Assembly (NCBI GenBank): GCA_914767885.1
Contig: CAJZBQ010000053.1
Coordinates: 1,924,866-1,988,865, forward strand
DNA: 64,000 nucleotides
Direction of reading: 5' to 3'
From: Blepharisma stoltei
Lineage: Eukaryota; Ciliophora; Heterotrichea; Heterotrichida; Blepharismidae
Shown: positions 10,462-21,095 of the stretch, piece after piece
Numbering within the stretch: the first letter of the stretch is position 1
Layout: every line of letters starts with the position of its first letter
The notes under the pieces: model-generated
What the model saw: only the letters and a program-made list of their open reading frames with translations
Told to the model about the DNA's origin: nothing
Databases searched by the model: none
Position numbers and translations under genes: made by a program

Positions 10462-11948
10462 TTAAAAGTCATCACCCCGACTAAACCCCCAAGAAAATTT
10501 TTTATATTTATTTTTTAATAAAAAATCATTTTAATTTGTTTAAAATTATTATATATAAATGGATTAAGGACCTCTTTGCAAGTTGGTCTGATGATAAAAG
10601 TATGCTCCATTTGAGATACATAGCTTCCACGAACATCACAAAGTGGAGGATAAGGAACCACGATTCCTGCATTCACAAGATTTCTCAGTGGCAAAATATG
10701 TTTTGTCTCTCCATCCCTCTGCAATTGGCGTCTGCTCCAAGGCAAGGTTCCATATTTCTTTTCAATATGTCTTAGCAAACCTCTGGCTTTATTGTCACGC
10801 AGTGGAATAGGTTTGCCAAAAAGATCAAAATCTATCATGTAATGTGAGCATTCTAAATCATCATGGACTAAGCCTTTTCCAGTGCTTCCGAAAGTCTCAA
10901 TTGCATACAACTCCCCTTCTTCCATCTTAGTCTGATCATTATTTTTCACAATTTGGACGCTTTTTCCTCCGTGAATGTGGAATGGTCCAATGCTGTGCCC
11001 ATTAAGGTTACGGATTGCCTTTATTGGGTAAGTTCTTCCATCAAGCTCAATTTCGTAGCTTTCTAAGGCTTCTTGGATTGCACCTCCGATCTCTGAAAAT
11101 CTAGCGTCGACACCAGCATGCTTTACACCTTCATTTGTGGCATCTTGTGTGGCGTGGACTAAGTTGTCGAATTTTGGATTAAAAGCGACAGTAAAGGCAC
11201 AGTCAATGATTCTTCCACCAACATGTGTCCCGAAATCGACTTTGCATACATCGTCGTAGCCTAAAGTAACTTTATCACCAGGATTAGGTGTGAAATGGGC
11301 AGCTACATAGTTTAAGCTGCAGCCTGTTGGAAAACCAACGCCAGCCTCAATTCCATCCCCTTCCAATAAAACTCTTGAATAATTTTCAAGCTCTTCACAA
11401 AAATCATGCAGATCAAGGCCAGGCTTCAGCACGCTCTGTGCCCATCTTCTAATCTGTCTATGAGCTTCCGCACCCTTTCTTAGAGCTTCGTAGTCATAAG
11501 AATGCAGTCTTTCTAATTCGCGCTTTTCTTCGCTTGTAGCTCTATAGGCATTATCACCTGAGTATTCACATATTTCGCCTATAGGGAAGTTATTGTTGGG
11601 AAATTGCTGACTAATCGGAATTGATGGTGGATTGGTTTGCATGTAATTAGGATTATCATTCCAGTTTTTTAGGAGACGTATGTGAGAGTTATCTTGGAAG
11701 CGATTTACTGTGGCAACTACTGGGGCTGCTGATTCTTTGGCAGGCTTTTTACGATTTCTTTTCTTTTTCTTTTTAGCTGGGGCAGCATCTTTAGATTCTT
11801 CAGGATTTGGGTCTTTGGATTCTTCTGTGGATGCAGGATCTGGTTGCTCTTGAACTGCTGGAGAAGTATTTTCAGGTTCGGCTAAGGATTTTTCTGCTTC
11901 TACCTCTGAAAGAGTTTTGGCTGAATCATGTTGATTCTCACTTTCCAT
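10462..11948 (-). CDS. METAP2: Methionine aminopeptidase 2
   Basis: Removes the initiator Met from nascent proteins. The N-terminus is the Glu- and Lys-rich region typical of type 2 ([10 protein letters not shown]). The catalytic domain shows the metal ligands in [26 protein letters not shown] and SQMEHTF, and the substrate histidine in [11 protein letters not shown]. Read straight through, the C-terminus degenerates after RPTCKEVL. Removing an 83-bp TA-flanked IES (10482-10564) restores [14 protein letters not shown] and a TAA at 10462-10464, the canonical MetAP2 ending. Confidence 0.95.
10482..10564. other. Short IES in MetAP2 gene (83 bp)
   Basis: TA at 10482-10483 and at 10565-10566. It is AT-rich, and the outer ends are CTAAACCCCC and GGATTAAGGA. 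Excision changes an aberrant 17-residue tail into the conserved SRGDDF terminus, which is strong protein-level support. Confidence 0.9.
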
Positions 11949-12228
11949 TTTGTTAATTGTATGATTTAAGGATGGAGATACGGAGATGGCTTTTATTTGA
12001 AAAAAATATAATTAACCTTATTAAAAATAAGGATTGCTATTTAGGCTATAATTTTTAAATATTTTGATCTAGATCCATATTATATTTTGAGTTAACCTTT
12101 ATTACAACGAACTTTAAATTTTGCTTGGTCAATATAAGCATTAAGCTAGAAAGCTTAAAGCTGGTATTCTTCTTACACAGCACAAATTAAATTTATCATG
12201 TTTGAATAATATAATTCCATTTATTTTC

Positions 12229-12570
12229 TTAATTGTCGGATTTATACTTCTTTAGCGTCCCTTGGCTTATTCTTTCCTGAAGCTCATTTACTCCTCCAAT
12301 ATACAGTCCTTCTACAAAGACATAAGGAAACCCTTCTTTGTGTGTATAATTTTTAAGGTCTTCTTTTATTTTATTAGTCCTCTTACTCACCTCAATTACT
12401 TTGAAATTTACACCTTCAGAATATAGTTTCATTTTGGCATCTAATGAAGTTGAGCATCCAGTTTTACTGAAAATCAAAACGCTATTGTTTGAAATTTCTT
12501 TTGCAATTGAAAAATCGCCTTCTGTGTTCTCCACTGCAGAACAACAATAAGCACCCATTTTGCTTATCAA
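12229..12570 (-). CDS. Glutaredoxin-like protein with atypical CSTS active site
   Basis: 113 residues (or 109 from the second Met at 12558). It has the thioredoxin fold order of glutaredoxins: VLIFSKTGCSTS at the active-site position, the cis-Pro loop GFPYVFV and the glycine pair YIGG followed by NELQE. The active site reads CSTS instead of CPYC or CGFS, so it has only the N-terminal cysteine and would act as a monothiol enzyme, or in cluster or glutathione binding. MGAYCCS at the second Met could be myristoylated or palmitoylated. Confidence 0.8.
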   Translation of the reverse strand: MISKMGAYCCSAVENTEGDFSIAKEISNNSVLIFSKTGCSTSLDAKMKLYSEGVNFKVIEVSKRTNKIKEDLKNYTHKEGFPYVFVEGLYIGGVNELQERISQGTLKKYKSDN

Positions 12571-12651
12571 AATTATTTGATTTTCGTCTCCATAGTTTTT
12601 ATAAAATGATCTTATTAAGCAATTTTAAATAATTTTCTAAATTTTTGTAAT

Positions 12652-13527
12652 ATGAACCTTTTTTTAATTATAATCAATATGATGAACTATAAAAGAATCA
12701 GTTTATTATTGCTATGGCTTACCTTAGCAGTTAATGGCTTTCCTCTATATGATGGCATTGAACTAGGTTGGTCTTACCCAACTAATGAAACAGTTTCTTT
12801 TAACCTTTCAGTTCCTGTAAGCCTCATTGAGCAAAATGCTATTTCATTTCTATTTCTAGCTATTAGACCTACGAATCAGGCTACAAATTCAAGCTACATG
12901 GACGTAGTATTGGTAAATTTTACGAATGATTCAATTGAAGATGAGTTTCCAAACGAAAGAGGGTTTCCTCAGCTGGACAAAGAATTAAATGGGACTGACG
13001 ATTTATTCGATAAATCTGCAGAAATTGCAGGAGAAAATAAATATTTCACCTGGAGTCGAAACTTTTTTTCAAACGATACAAAAGACATCAGCTTGATTCC
13101 TGGGCAATTATATGCACTTTTATGGGTTTATGGAAATATTAGTGCAAATTGAACATTCACGATAACTAAATCTGGATCTCAGCCTATAACGTTTCATAAT
13201 AGTAGAATTCTTTATGGCGAAGATAAAGGCCCTATGGGCGATCATCACGGAGGTAATCAAGGTGATCAAGGTGATCATGGTGATCATAGAGGAGATGGAG
13301 ATAAAAATAATAATGATACAGATCAAGCAAATGGTAGTGGTTTTCAAGATAATGATGACTATGACTTTGACGATGATGGCTACCAAGGCAATAGTGATGA
13401 TGATTCTGATAATGATTATGATTATGATGAATCTGGAAATAAAACCTTGAGAGTAAATCCACTTCTATCCGGATCAATTGAAAGATTTCTAATGCCAATA
13501 TGGATTCTATCAATATTTTTAGTTTAA
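12652..13527 (+). CDS. Secreted or surface DOMON-like protein with Asp-rich stalk
   Basis: An N-terminal signal peptide (RISLLLLWLTLAVNG) is followed by a beta-rich region, GIELGWSYPTNETVSFNLSV…FLFLAIRP…MDVVLVNF, which resembles a DOMON domain (heme or sugar binding). One Trp is encoded by TGA at 13150-13152. Residues about 195-270 are a low-complexity His/Gly/Asp/Asn stretch. The C-terminus is a hydrophobic tail (MPIWILSIFLV) after a Ser-rich region, consistent with a GPI-anchor signal. Many N-glycosylation sequons are present. DOMON assignment is tentative. Start could be Met at 12670. Confidence 0.7.
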
Positions 13528-14825
13528 TTATTTTTCAATTGCCATAAAATTTAAATTGTCTAAGCATAAGGAGATCGAATTAGGAATAATGAGTGATTTA
13601 GTTTATAGGTAAACTCTGCTGCTTTTATTATATTTAATTTTATTAAAGAATTTGTTGAAATCAAATAAATTAATGGATCATCTCTTATTAAAATAATTTA
13701 AGAATACATTAAGTTTATTTTTTATTGATGACTACTATAGCTTTAGATATTAAGCCTGCATTGATTATTAATGCTTTTCACAAAAATATGCAAGCATTTA
13801 TTTCATTTAATATTTATGGTAGTATTTCAATGTATGTCAAATAAATGAAACTGCAAGATTCCATGACTACGAGTAAGCATTAAGAAAAGGGGAAAAGAAA
13901 GTAATTAGGAGCTATAGGATATTAAAGCAGCTTATAATAAAACCAACTCTTGCTTGTGCATTATCAGAAGTGTATCAGATTCTTAATTTATAGTATTTTA
14001 CTGTTTACAGATTAATCACTAACTAAAATTATAGCTTTATGACAAATCAAAGACATAAAATATTATTTATTCAGTATTTTTACTATCAAGACATCTTGCA
14101 TGAATATACTTTGTCAAATTTATATTTTTACATGTAAAATTTAAAGAAGCCAACTTAAGCATTCTCCTTTTCAATTAAAATTTGAAACAAACTTGGTGGA
14201 GGCTATTGAAATAATAAAAAAGCAATTTTTTTTAAATTAAAATAATCATATGCTTAATTTTTGTGACTCAAACCTCACTGCATAATTACAGGCCAAAGCA
14301 AGGCCGTTCTCATAATCTTACTTGGACTATTTCTAAAATTATTATACTCACAGATTTGCTTATCTTTTTATTAGTTTGAATTTTGCCATACTATAAAAGC
14401 TTAGATAGAAACCTCTATATCATAGTTCTGAGTTCAAATGACTTTATCTTAATTATGGAGCGATAAAAGGAGCATTTTCCTGTGTTTATGCTATGGAATT
14501 TAAAGAATAAATATTATAAATGAGGTTTTTTAAATAGATCTAAAGATTTGATCATAGATGCTACTTTCTAAAAGCTCAAAGTAAGTTTATGTATAGCCCT
14601 GAATCATTTTTGATCCTTCAAGCTAGTCGATTTTACGCTTTTGGCCAATATATTAATGATAGAAAACGTAACCATCAAATGGGCTAAGGCCAAATTTCTT
14701 TGGAAACTTACCAAACCCAAATGATTGTTATACTTTTGGTGGATTAAAGTCCAAAAGCTTTTAAGATAATCCATAAGGTGCTCGAGTTATAAAATTAATT
14801 TAAATATAATAAAGATTATAATAAA
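13528..14825. other. 1.3-kb AT-rich intergenic region
   Basis: No convincing ORF on either strand even with TGA=Trp, and no MITE arms or TSD-flanked GC-rich insert recognised. Unusually long for this otherwise compact window. It precedes the secreted-protein array, whose members are likewise widely spaced. Confidence 0.4.
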
Positions 14826-15290
14826 CTAATATTCAATAGCAGCTTTAAACAACAAGCCTCCTAATCCCAAATTATTATCGACGATAATGTGCAAGTAATT
14901 ATCTCCTTGAACAGTTTTTGAAAGCATATCAATTTCAGTTAAAAAGTGGGAGGTTTCGGATTTCATCGCTACTAGCCTTCCATTAAGGAATATGGTAAAA
15001 TTGTCATCACCGGAAATTGTAATGTAAGATTTAGTAGGAATTCCAGGAACAGTAAAGAACCTCATAAATAGCGCAACTCCAGGTGTTACATTATCCGTCT
15101 TATCTCAAATTCAATTTGATCCATACATAGTTGGTCAATCTAGAGAAATCTCTGCAGGTATCACTGCTTCAACTTTTTGGCCGGATTGAAATGTATATAC
15201 AGCCCCATCACTAACGAAACTCAAAGTTGTTGCAGATATTTGTTGGCATAACAAGAAACATAAAACTAGAAAAGATAAGAGTTTAGACAT
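14826..15290 (-). CDS. Secreted beta-sandwich-like protein, array member 1
   Basis: 154 residues with a signal peptide (LLSFLVLCFLLCQQISA). Three TGA Trp codons fall in the central part (LDWP, SNWIW). The second half carries the family core ISGDDNFTIFLNGRLVA … LLSKTVQGDN … GLGGLLFKAAIEY. It is the most divergent of four paralogues on this strand. The core pattern (aDdn-x-x-i-x-lNG) resembles galactose-binding-like jelly-roll modules, where a turn of this kind often lies near the ligand site. Function unknown; a secreted or surface-coat role is inference. Confidence 0.75.
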
Positions 15291-16165
15291 TTATTATATG
15301 AATTGAGCCTATTTTTTAAAGTGAAGCCATCTTTGTGAGCAAAAATGTAAGTGCTTCTAATTTAATCAAAAAATCAAATTTTATCGATACTTTGCCAATT
15401 TCTTAAATAATTCTAGTTATATAAGAAAAAAGGAGTATTAGGATTAAAATTTCTTAAATCTTGATCATTTATTCCTTGAGACTTTTCTAGGGCCAAATGA
15501 AGTTATTTACTATATAACTTCGAATTTTGTGATGCTAGTCTCGTAGAGCTTGATATTAATTATACAAAACGGTCTTTCTAGATGCAATCTTTTCGAGTTT
15601 ATTTAATTCTGGGTGTCAAGCTTACTCAAAATTACTCTTTGCAAGAGAACTGTCGCTTATATAGCATCTGATAAAACAAAATATTCCTTCTAGATTAGCT
15701 AATTTTAAGTAATTATCAATATAACATATTTAATTATTTTAAGAAAATATTTTATATATCCTCAAAAATAATTAAAGCATAGAATTTATTTTGGTTCAAA
15801 AATATTTGCTCCCTTTATTTAATTTGTAATTTTGCAAATGCATAAAAATGGATGTTTCATTCCTTCTTTAAGATTGTAATAAGTTTATTATGGTTATGTT
15901 TTATAAAATTTAATAAAGTTATAAAATAAAAAGAAGATATAATTTAGATTACCATCAATTTATTGGAATCATTATTGATATAAAATTTGCTATTTTTATG
16001 CTTAAAAGTGATATTTTAAATAATAAATAAATTTCAAATTAAGTTCCATTTTCCCTTAGAATGATAATTCATTTTATCTAAAATTATTATTGCTTATAAA
16101 AGCCTAATATCAAAAGTTGACGAAATTAAAATTAAATATTTATAAGGCAAATTTAAGCCAATCAG
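15291..16165. other. AT-rich spacer between array members 1 and 2
   Basis: About 875 bp, very AT-rich, no ORF or known repeat recognised. Confidence 0.4.
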
Positions 16166-16818
16166 TTAATTATAAGTGATGGCCAGTTTAAAGAGAAGCC
16201 CAGCAGGGTTGTCATAAACACCTGAGCCTGCTTGAGCCCAGTTAAGGACTACAACTTGAACCACGTTTCTCCCTTGAATTGTTCTGCTGAGTAAATCAAA
16301 GGTCACTGTTTTTCTTCCTCCGTATGCTAAATCTTGGCTAGCCCCAATAAAGTTTCCATTGAGAAAGATTGCATAGCTGTTGTCAGCTGAAAAAGTGAGG
16401 AAAGATGAAGTTGGGAATCCAGCAACATTGAATTCCTTTTGGAATGCATAAGACTCTTCTGCAGAGGTTTATTAATTACTCTAAAATTTTTGATCATCAA
16501 GATATGCTAAAGAAGAAAATTTTAGCAGACTAGCAAAAATTTTAGAAAATTAAAGGAAGAGTATTGTGTGGCTGTCAAAAAGTGCAGGGCGAATAGCATG
16601 AAGCCTTCTGCAGTTGGATTTTCTATCAAATAGCTTTTCCAAATCCATTTGGCGCCTGGTACTGAAGCCCAGAGCGAATGTACCCAAGTTCCAACGGCGT
16701 TGCCAATATAGTTACGACCTTCAACAGTCCATGACTCATCGCTGACGACTTCAAGGTACCCAGCTGATGCTGGTGATAGAAAAGCAAGAAGAGCCACCAA
16801 AACAAAATATTGACGCAT
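16166..16818 (-). CDS. Secreted beta-sandwich-like protein, array member 2, with insert
   Basis: Signal peptide YFVLVALLAFLSPASA, then VVSDESWTVEG, GTWVHSLWASVPGAKWIW and IENPTAE. The frame then runs into a 149-bp insert (16456-16604). Removing it, with one copy of a 9-bp direct repeat, continues ESYAFQKEFNVAGFP…SADNSYAIFLNGNF…RTIQGRNVVQVVV…GLLFKLAITYN, matching member 3 throughout. The stop is TAA at 16166-16168. It is about 167 residues after removal. Function unknown (see member 3). Confidence 0.8.
16456..16604. other. Insert with 9-bp direct repeats, possible non-TA IES
   Basis: Bounded by CTTCTGCAG at 16456-16464 and again at 16605-16613. 149 bp is not a multiple of three, so it shifts the frame; precise removal restores alignment with member 3. 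It contains the inverted pair TCTAAAATTTTTG / CAAAAATTTTAGA. The only in-frame TA pair nearby would delete ten conserved residues, so a TA pointer looks less likely. Confidence 0.65.
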
Positions 16819-18081
16819 ATTTATTATTAAAGGATGATGTCGACGATTAAAAATGGATTCTAATGATATTTATGCATTTAAGGAGAAAGTCTTAGGAGTT
16901 TTGATAAGCATTTCAGCTTATTTGAACATAATTAATAATAATTACTTGATTAATTATTCTTATTCGAATTAATCTTTTGAATAATTTGACAATTTAAAAG
17001 TTTCCTCTTGAATTAATGGTAGGGGAGATGAGTTAAATTCAAAATTTATTTTGAAAGGAATTAGAAGAATTATTTTTTGTTCTATGTTTTTAATTAATTA
17101 ACTATTTCTTATTTTTGTTTCTCCAAATACGCAGGCAAAAAATTTTGCTTTTCTCTTATATTATTTGTCTTTTGATATCTATGCTAATTTTTATTTTATA
17201 AAAACTCTTAGAACTAAAATTTTGATCTAAGAGGAATATTAAAAGTTTAATGCTCTGTGATAGTGAGAATTTATCATTTAAGGCATCTAATTTTAAATTT
17301 CTAAGACGCATACATGGCTTATTAACCGTTTAAATTTTTATATTTTTGCTTTTCAAAATCCCATATATTTTAGAATTTTATGTTTGCGCAGGACTCATTG
17401 CAAAGTGGTTCTCAATATCACATTGCTCATTAGTAGTAATATTATTCACTTATAATTTATTTGATAAATTCTTTTTAACGCACTAATTTATCTTGAAACT
17501 AATCAGCCAAGTTTATATCTCTATCGCCTTTACATAATTTAGCATAGACATTAATTCCTCATCTTTTAAAAATTAATAATTTTCTTTAAAATAGAAGCTA
17601 ATAATTTTTACTTTCTCTTTAATTTTGGATTATTCACTACTATTTTTTATTCTCTTATATTCTATTCCTGATTAACTTAGCTTATTTCCCAATTTTAATA
17701 AATTAAAACTTAATACGCTCTTGGAGTCTCAAAATGATATTTATCTATAAATCTGTTTCAATTTTTATTTGATTTTTGTTTTATCTTAATTAGCCTATAT
17801 CCAAGTATTTTATTTACTTCAAATTCTTATGAAATCTATTCTCAATCAAGATTAGATATTTTGCATAGCCTACTTTATATGATTATAGACTACTGTTTTG
17901 AAGTCGCCAGTGCCCTTGAACACATTACCATTAGCAAGAACAAGAAGCGCTTTCGTATATTAGCTTAAAATTCTCCATTTTAAATAATTATCCTAATAAA
18001 AACCTAATATCAAATTGTTGAGTTAATTACTCAATCGAGCAGTATTAATAGAATTGTCGAATTTAGAATTGAGCCAATTAT
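16819..18081. other. AT-rich spacer between array members 2 and 3
   Basis: About 1.26 kb, very AT-rich. The only non-random piece I see is a short coding-like fragment at 17870-17956 (minus). Confidence 0.4.
17870..17956 (-). pseudogene. Orphan coding-like fragment (CPSase small-chain-like N-terminus?)
   Basis: A 28-codon frame between stops reads TKALLVLANGNVFKGTGDF…, clearly richer in GC than its surroundings. It recalls the first strand pair of carbamoyl-phosphate synthase small subunit (ALVLEDG-x-x-x-G). There is no start codon and nothing recognisable continues it. It may be a gene relic or chance. Confidence 0.25.
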
Positions 18082-18591
18082 TTAATTAAAATTGACTGTC
18101 AATTTAAAGAGTAGCCCTGCAGGGTTGGAATAAGAATTTCCTCCTCCTTGAGCGTAATTAGTAACAATAACTTGCACAACGTTTCTGCCTTGAATTGTTT
18201 TACTTAGTAAATCAAATGTTTTTGCTCTGCCAAAGCTTCCATCTTGCGTAGCTGCAACAAAATTTCCATTGAGAATAATTGCAAAGTTATTGTCAGCTGC
18301 AACGGTAAGGAGAGAAGAAGTTGGAAATCCAAAGATATCGAATTCCTTTACGAACATATATGACTCTTCACCACCTGGATTTTCTATTAAAGTGCTTTTC
18401 CAAATCCATTTTGCGCCAGGAATTGAAGTCCATGCTGAATGAACCCAAGTTCCAACTGATTTTCCAATATAACGAGAGCCTTCAACAGTTCATGACTCAT
18501 CGCTAACAATATCAACGCTTCCAGCTGAAACTGGAACAGCTGATGAATGAAGTAAAGCGAAAAGAGCTAATAGTGCCCAAATCTGATTCAT
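18082..18591 (-). CDS. Secreted beta-sandwich-like protein, array member 3
   Basis: 169 residues, intact. Signal peptide WALLALFALLHSSAVPVSA, then IVSDESW with the Trp encoded by TGA (18490-18492), GTWVHSAWTSIPGAKWIW, YMFVKEFDIFGFPTSS, AADNNFAIILNGNFVA, LLSKTIQGRNVVQVIV and GLLFKLTVNF. It is the best reference for the family. The N-terminal half is rich in conserved Trp, the C-terminal half has the D-N-x-x-x-x-x-NG turn seen in galactose-binding-like folds. The ligand is unknown. These proteins may be abundant secreted or cortical-coat components. Confidence 0.85.
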
Positions 18592-18935
18592 ATTTATTAT
18601 CAATTAATAGCGAATGAATTAATCACATTATATGGTTAAACAGAATAAAGTATATTTTTAATGTAATTGTCGACAATAATTAAGATAAATAGAAATCTTT
18701 TAAACTAAAGCTTAATTGAAGTATAGGTATAAAAAAAATTAACTTTCTTCAATTCTTGTAATCTCAGAATATTTCTTATTAGTTTATTCAAGTTTTGGGA
18801 ATATTAAATTGCAAGTGCATAAAATTTATTGCAGAATTAGTTTGTTGGTCAAAGATGGCCTTAAAAATTCAAATTTTTACTTAAATTTATATGAAAATGA
18901 CCGCGTAATCGATTAAATAATATATTTAGATATTA
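18592..18935. other. AT-rich spacer between array members 3 and 4
   Basis: 344 bp of AT-rich sequence without a recognisable gene or repeat. Confidence 0.5.
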
Positions 18936-19443
18936 TTATATATTAAGCCACGTTAATTTCAACTTAAATAGAAGTCCACCAGGGTTGGTATAAATATCTT
19001 TATTTTCTCTAGCATAATTCGTGACAACAACTTGAACCACATTTCTTCCTTGAACTGTTCTACTAATTAAACCATAGGTTTGAGCCATCCCTTCATTTCA
19101 GAATTGAGTTGCTACTATAAAGTTCCCATTGAAAATAAGTGTATAGCTATTGTCGCCAGCAATGGAAAGTAAAGACTGAGTGGGGGATCCATTAACATTA
19201 AATTCTTTTTGGAACATATATGACTCTCCAGATTCCGGATATTCAACAAAGACGCTTTTTCATATCCATTTTGCACCAGGAATTGTTGTTCATTGGGGGG
19301 TGTCTCCAAGCCGCAACTGCTTTACCCATATAATTTGTACCTTGAACATTCCAGGATTCATCACTTACAATTTCTGCGCTTTTATAAGATACTGAGCAAG
19401 ATAGAAAAGCAAAGCTTATCAATAAGACAAGATGCTTAGACAT
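18936..19443 (-). CDS. Secreted beta-sandwich-like protein, array member 4, with a 1-bp frameshift
   Basis: Signal peptide HLVLLISFAFLSCSVS, then IVSDESWNVQG and AAWRHP. At a run of six C (minus strand, plus G at about 19295-19300) the frame shifts by +1. Dropping one C gives AAWRHPQWTTIPGAKWIWKS, aligning with member 3. The rest (EYPESGESYMFQKEF…GDNSYTLIFNGNF…RTVQGRNVVQVVV…GLLFKLKLTW) is intact to TAA at 18936. It is either a homopolymer sequencing error or a recent pseudogene; the otherwise clean sequence favours an error. Confidence 0.7.
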
Positions 19444-19575
19444 CTCTATATAATTAAAAATATAGACAATCTGATTTTGCAATAAATATTAACTTTTAAT
19501 GTTGCTCAATTTAGGATCAATAATTTATATTTTTGTATACTTGTTAAATTTAATATATATACGTATAAATATATT

Positions 19576-20726
19576 TTACTTGCCATCTATTTCTGCGACA
19601 AGAGCAACTTCATCAGCAGCTTTTTCATTTTCCTTTCTAGCAAGATCAAGTATCAGGGTTTTTATTTTATTTAATTCCTCTCTCAACTTGCTATTTTCGT
19701 CTCTCAAAGCCTTGAGTTGTTGCTCTTGACTGTATTTCTCACAAAATATAATTGGCCCAGTATGAGTTGTACGGATTTCCCACAATTTTCCTTGCTTTTT
19801 CTTTAATTTTAATTTTTTTCTTATTAAAGTTTTGGACTCAATCTTTACATCAGTCCTATCAAGCTCTTCAAGTCATAAATTGGTAAGAATTTGAGTTCTT
19901 GAGTCCTTGATTTTAATCATACAAGGATTATTCATTATAGAAAGCTTAGAAAGCCTATGCAATTTCTTTAATGTTCTAATTACAAGGCTGAAAACAAGCA
20001 AAGAATTTCCATTTAGATTTAGCTCTGTCAGCCTTTTACATTCAGCTAGCGGAGAAATGTCTTTGATTTTGTTTTTGGATGCCTTAAAAACTCTCAGTTT
20101 TTGCAAATTATAAAATTTAATGTGAATACTTTTCTCGAAAACTGAAATCTACCCATTTTTTCTACTCGATATAGTTAATAATTCGTGAATTTAGGTGAGA
20201 GGCTAATATAATTTTTGCTACTTAAAGGCTCAACATCAGTGACACTATTTTTGCTGACATTTAAATATACAAGATTTTTGCACTCCCCAATGCCTTTTAA
20301 ACTCGTTAAGTAGTTTTCTGACAAGTCAAGATTTTCCAAATTAGTAAGCTTGCTTATATCAAATCTATCATTTGAACCAAATACGCTTAAACCTCTCTTG
20401 CTTAAATTCAATTCTCTTAAATCCGAAAGAAAAGAAGTTTTAGCAATCCTCAGAATTCTTTCTTCAGACAACTTTCCTATCTCGCTCAAAGGATTTTCTG
20501 GGATTTTAATTGATGTTAAAATCACATCTAAATCTCTTGAAGATTGCCATGATGGAATTCCAATGCAATCTTCAGACGAACTCGGGTAACTATCAAAGGA
20601 TGGCGCTGAACTTTTGGTGTCAGGGTCTTTTAAATAGCTGACGTGGACTTTGTCCATATGAATTTCAAGCTCTCTTCTTGTGTCAAAAGACTGCTCATCA
20701 AATGGACAGCAAAAGCTTTTATTCAT
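19576..20726 (-). CDS. Leucine-rich repeat protein with N-terminal zinc finger-like motif
   Basis: Starts MNKSFCCPFDEQSFDTRREL with CC…H…H spacing like a C2H2 or Di19-type finger. At least four SDS22-like 22-residue LRRs follow, for example LENLDLSENYLTSLKGIGECKN and KLRVFKASKNKIKDISPL. A 110-bp IES (20109-20218) interrupts one repeat. TA-to-TA removal gives VEPLSNLQKLRVF and restores the exact 22-residue period. The Trp at 19875-19877 is TGA. The C-terminus is a coiled coil (LRDENSKLREELNKIK). SDS22-like LRR proteins are often ciliary or phosphatase adaptors; the specific role is unknown. Confidence 0.85.
20109..20218. other. Short IES in LRR gene (110 bp)
   Basis: TA at 20109-20110 and 20219-20220 in matching codon phase. 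It contains stops in the host frame. Removal restores a 22-residue LRR spacing, independent support for these exact ends. Confidence 0.85.
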
Positions 20727-20973
20727 GAAATTATTACAAGAAAAATATATTTAGTGGATTAAATATGGAGCTGCATTTTACTAGATATTCTAATTGATTG
20801 TATACAAAAAATTTACTAAGTGATTTAGAAAGTAAAAATTAAAATTAGTATAAAAAAATAAGAAAGCAAATAAACTTATCTCTAAATTAAACTTAAAAGC
20901 AATAATAATGATTTTTTTTTAAAAAATAAGCCTATTATTCTTTTAGCTTAAGATTGATATATCTGAAGTTCGG

Positions 20974-21029
20974 TATAGAAATTGCCCGAGGATGGCGCTA
21001 TTTTGCGCCATCCTCGGGCAATTTCTATA
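20974..21029. repeat. Perfect 25-bp inverted repeat with 6-nt loop
   Basis: Arms 20974-20998 and 21005-21029, starting TATAGAAATTGCCCGAGG, loop TATTTT. It lies 67 bp downstream of the MsrB stop in the spacer 20727-21095, which has no gene. The GC-rich core stands out in AT-rich DNA. It could be a solo hairpin left by a MITE of the hairpin-ended type, or a TA-bounded element; arms begin and end in TATA. Confidence 0.85.
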
Positions 21030-21095
21030 TCAAAAATTTCTTCCATTGGGAGACAAACCTTAAAAAAAAGAGAGATTTAATCGAAATCTTTTTCA

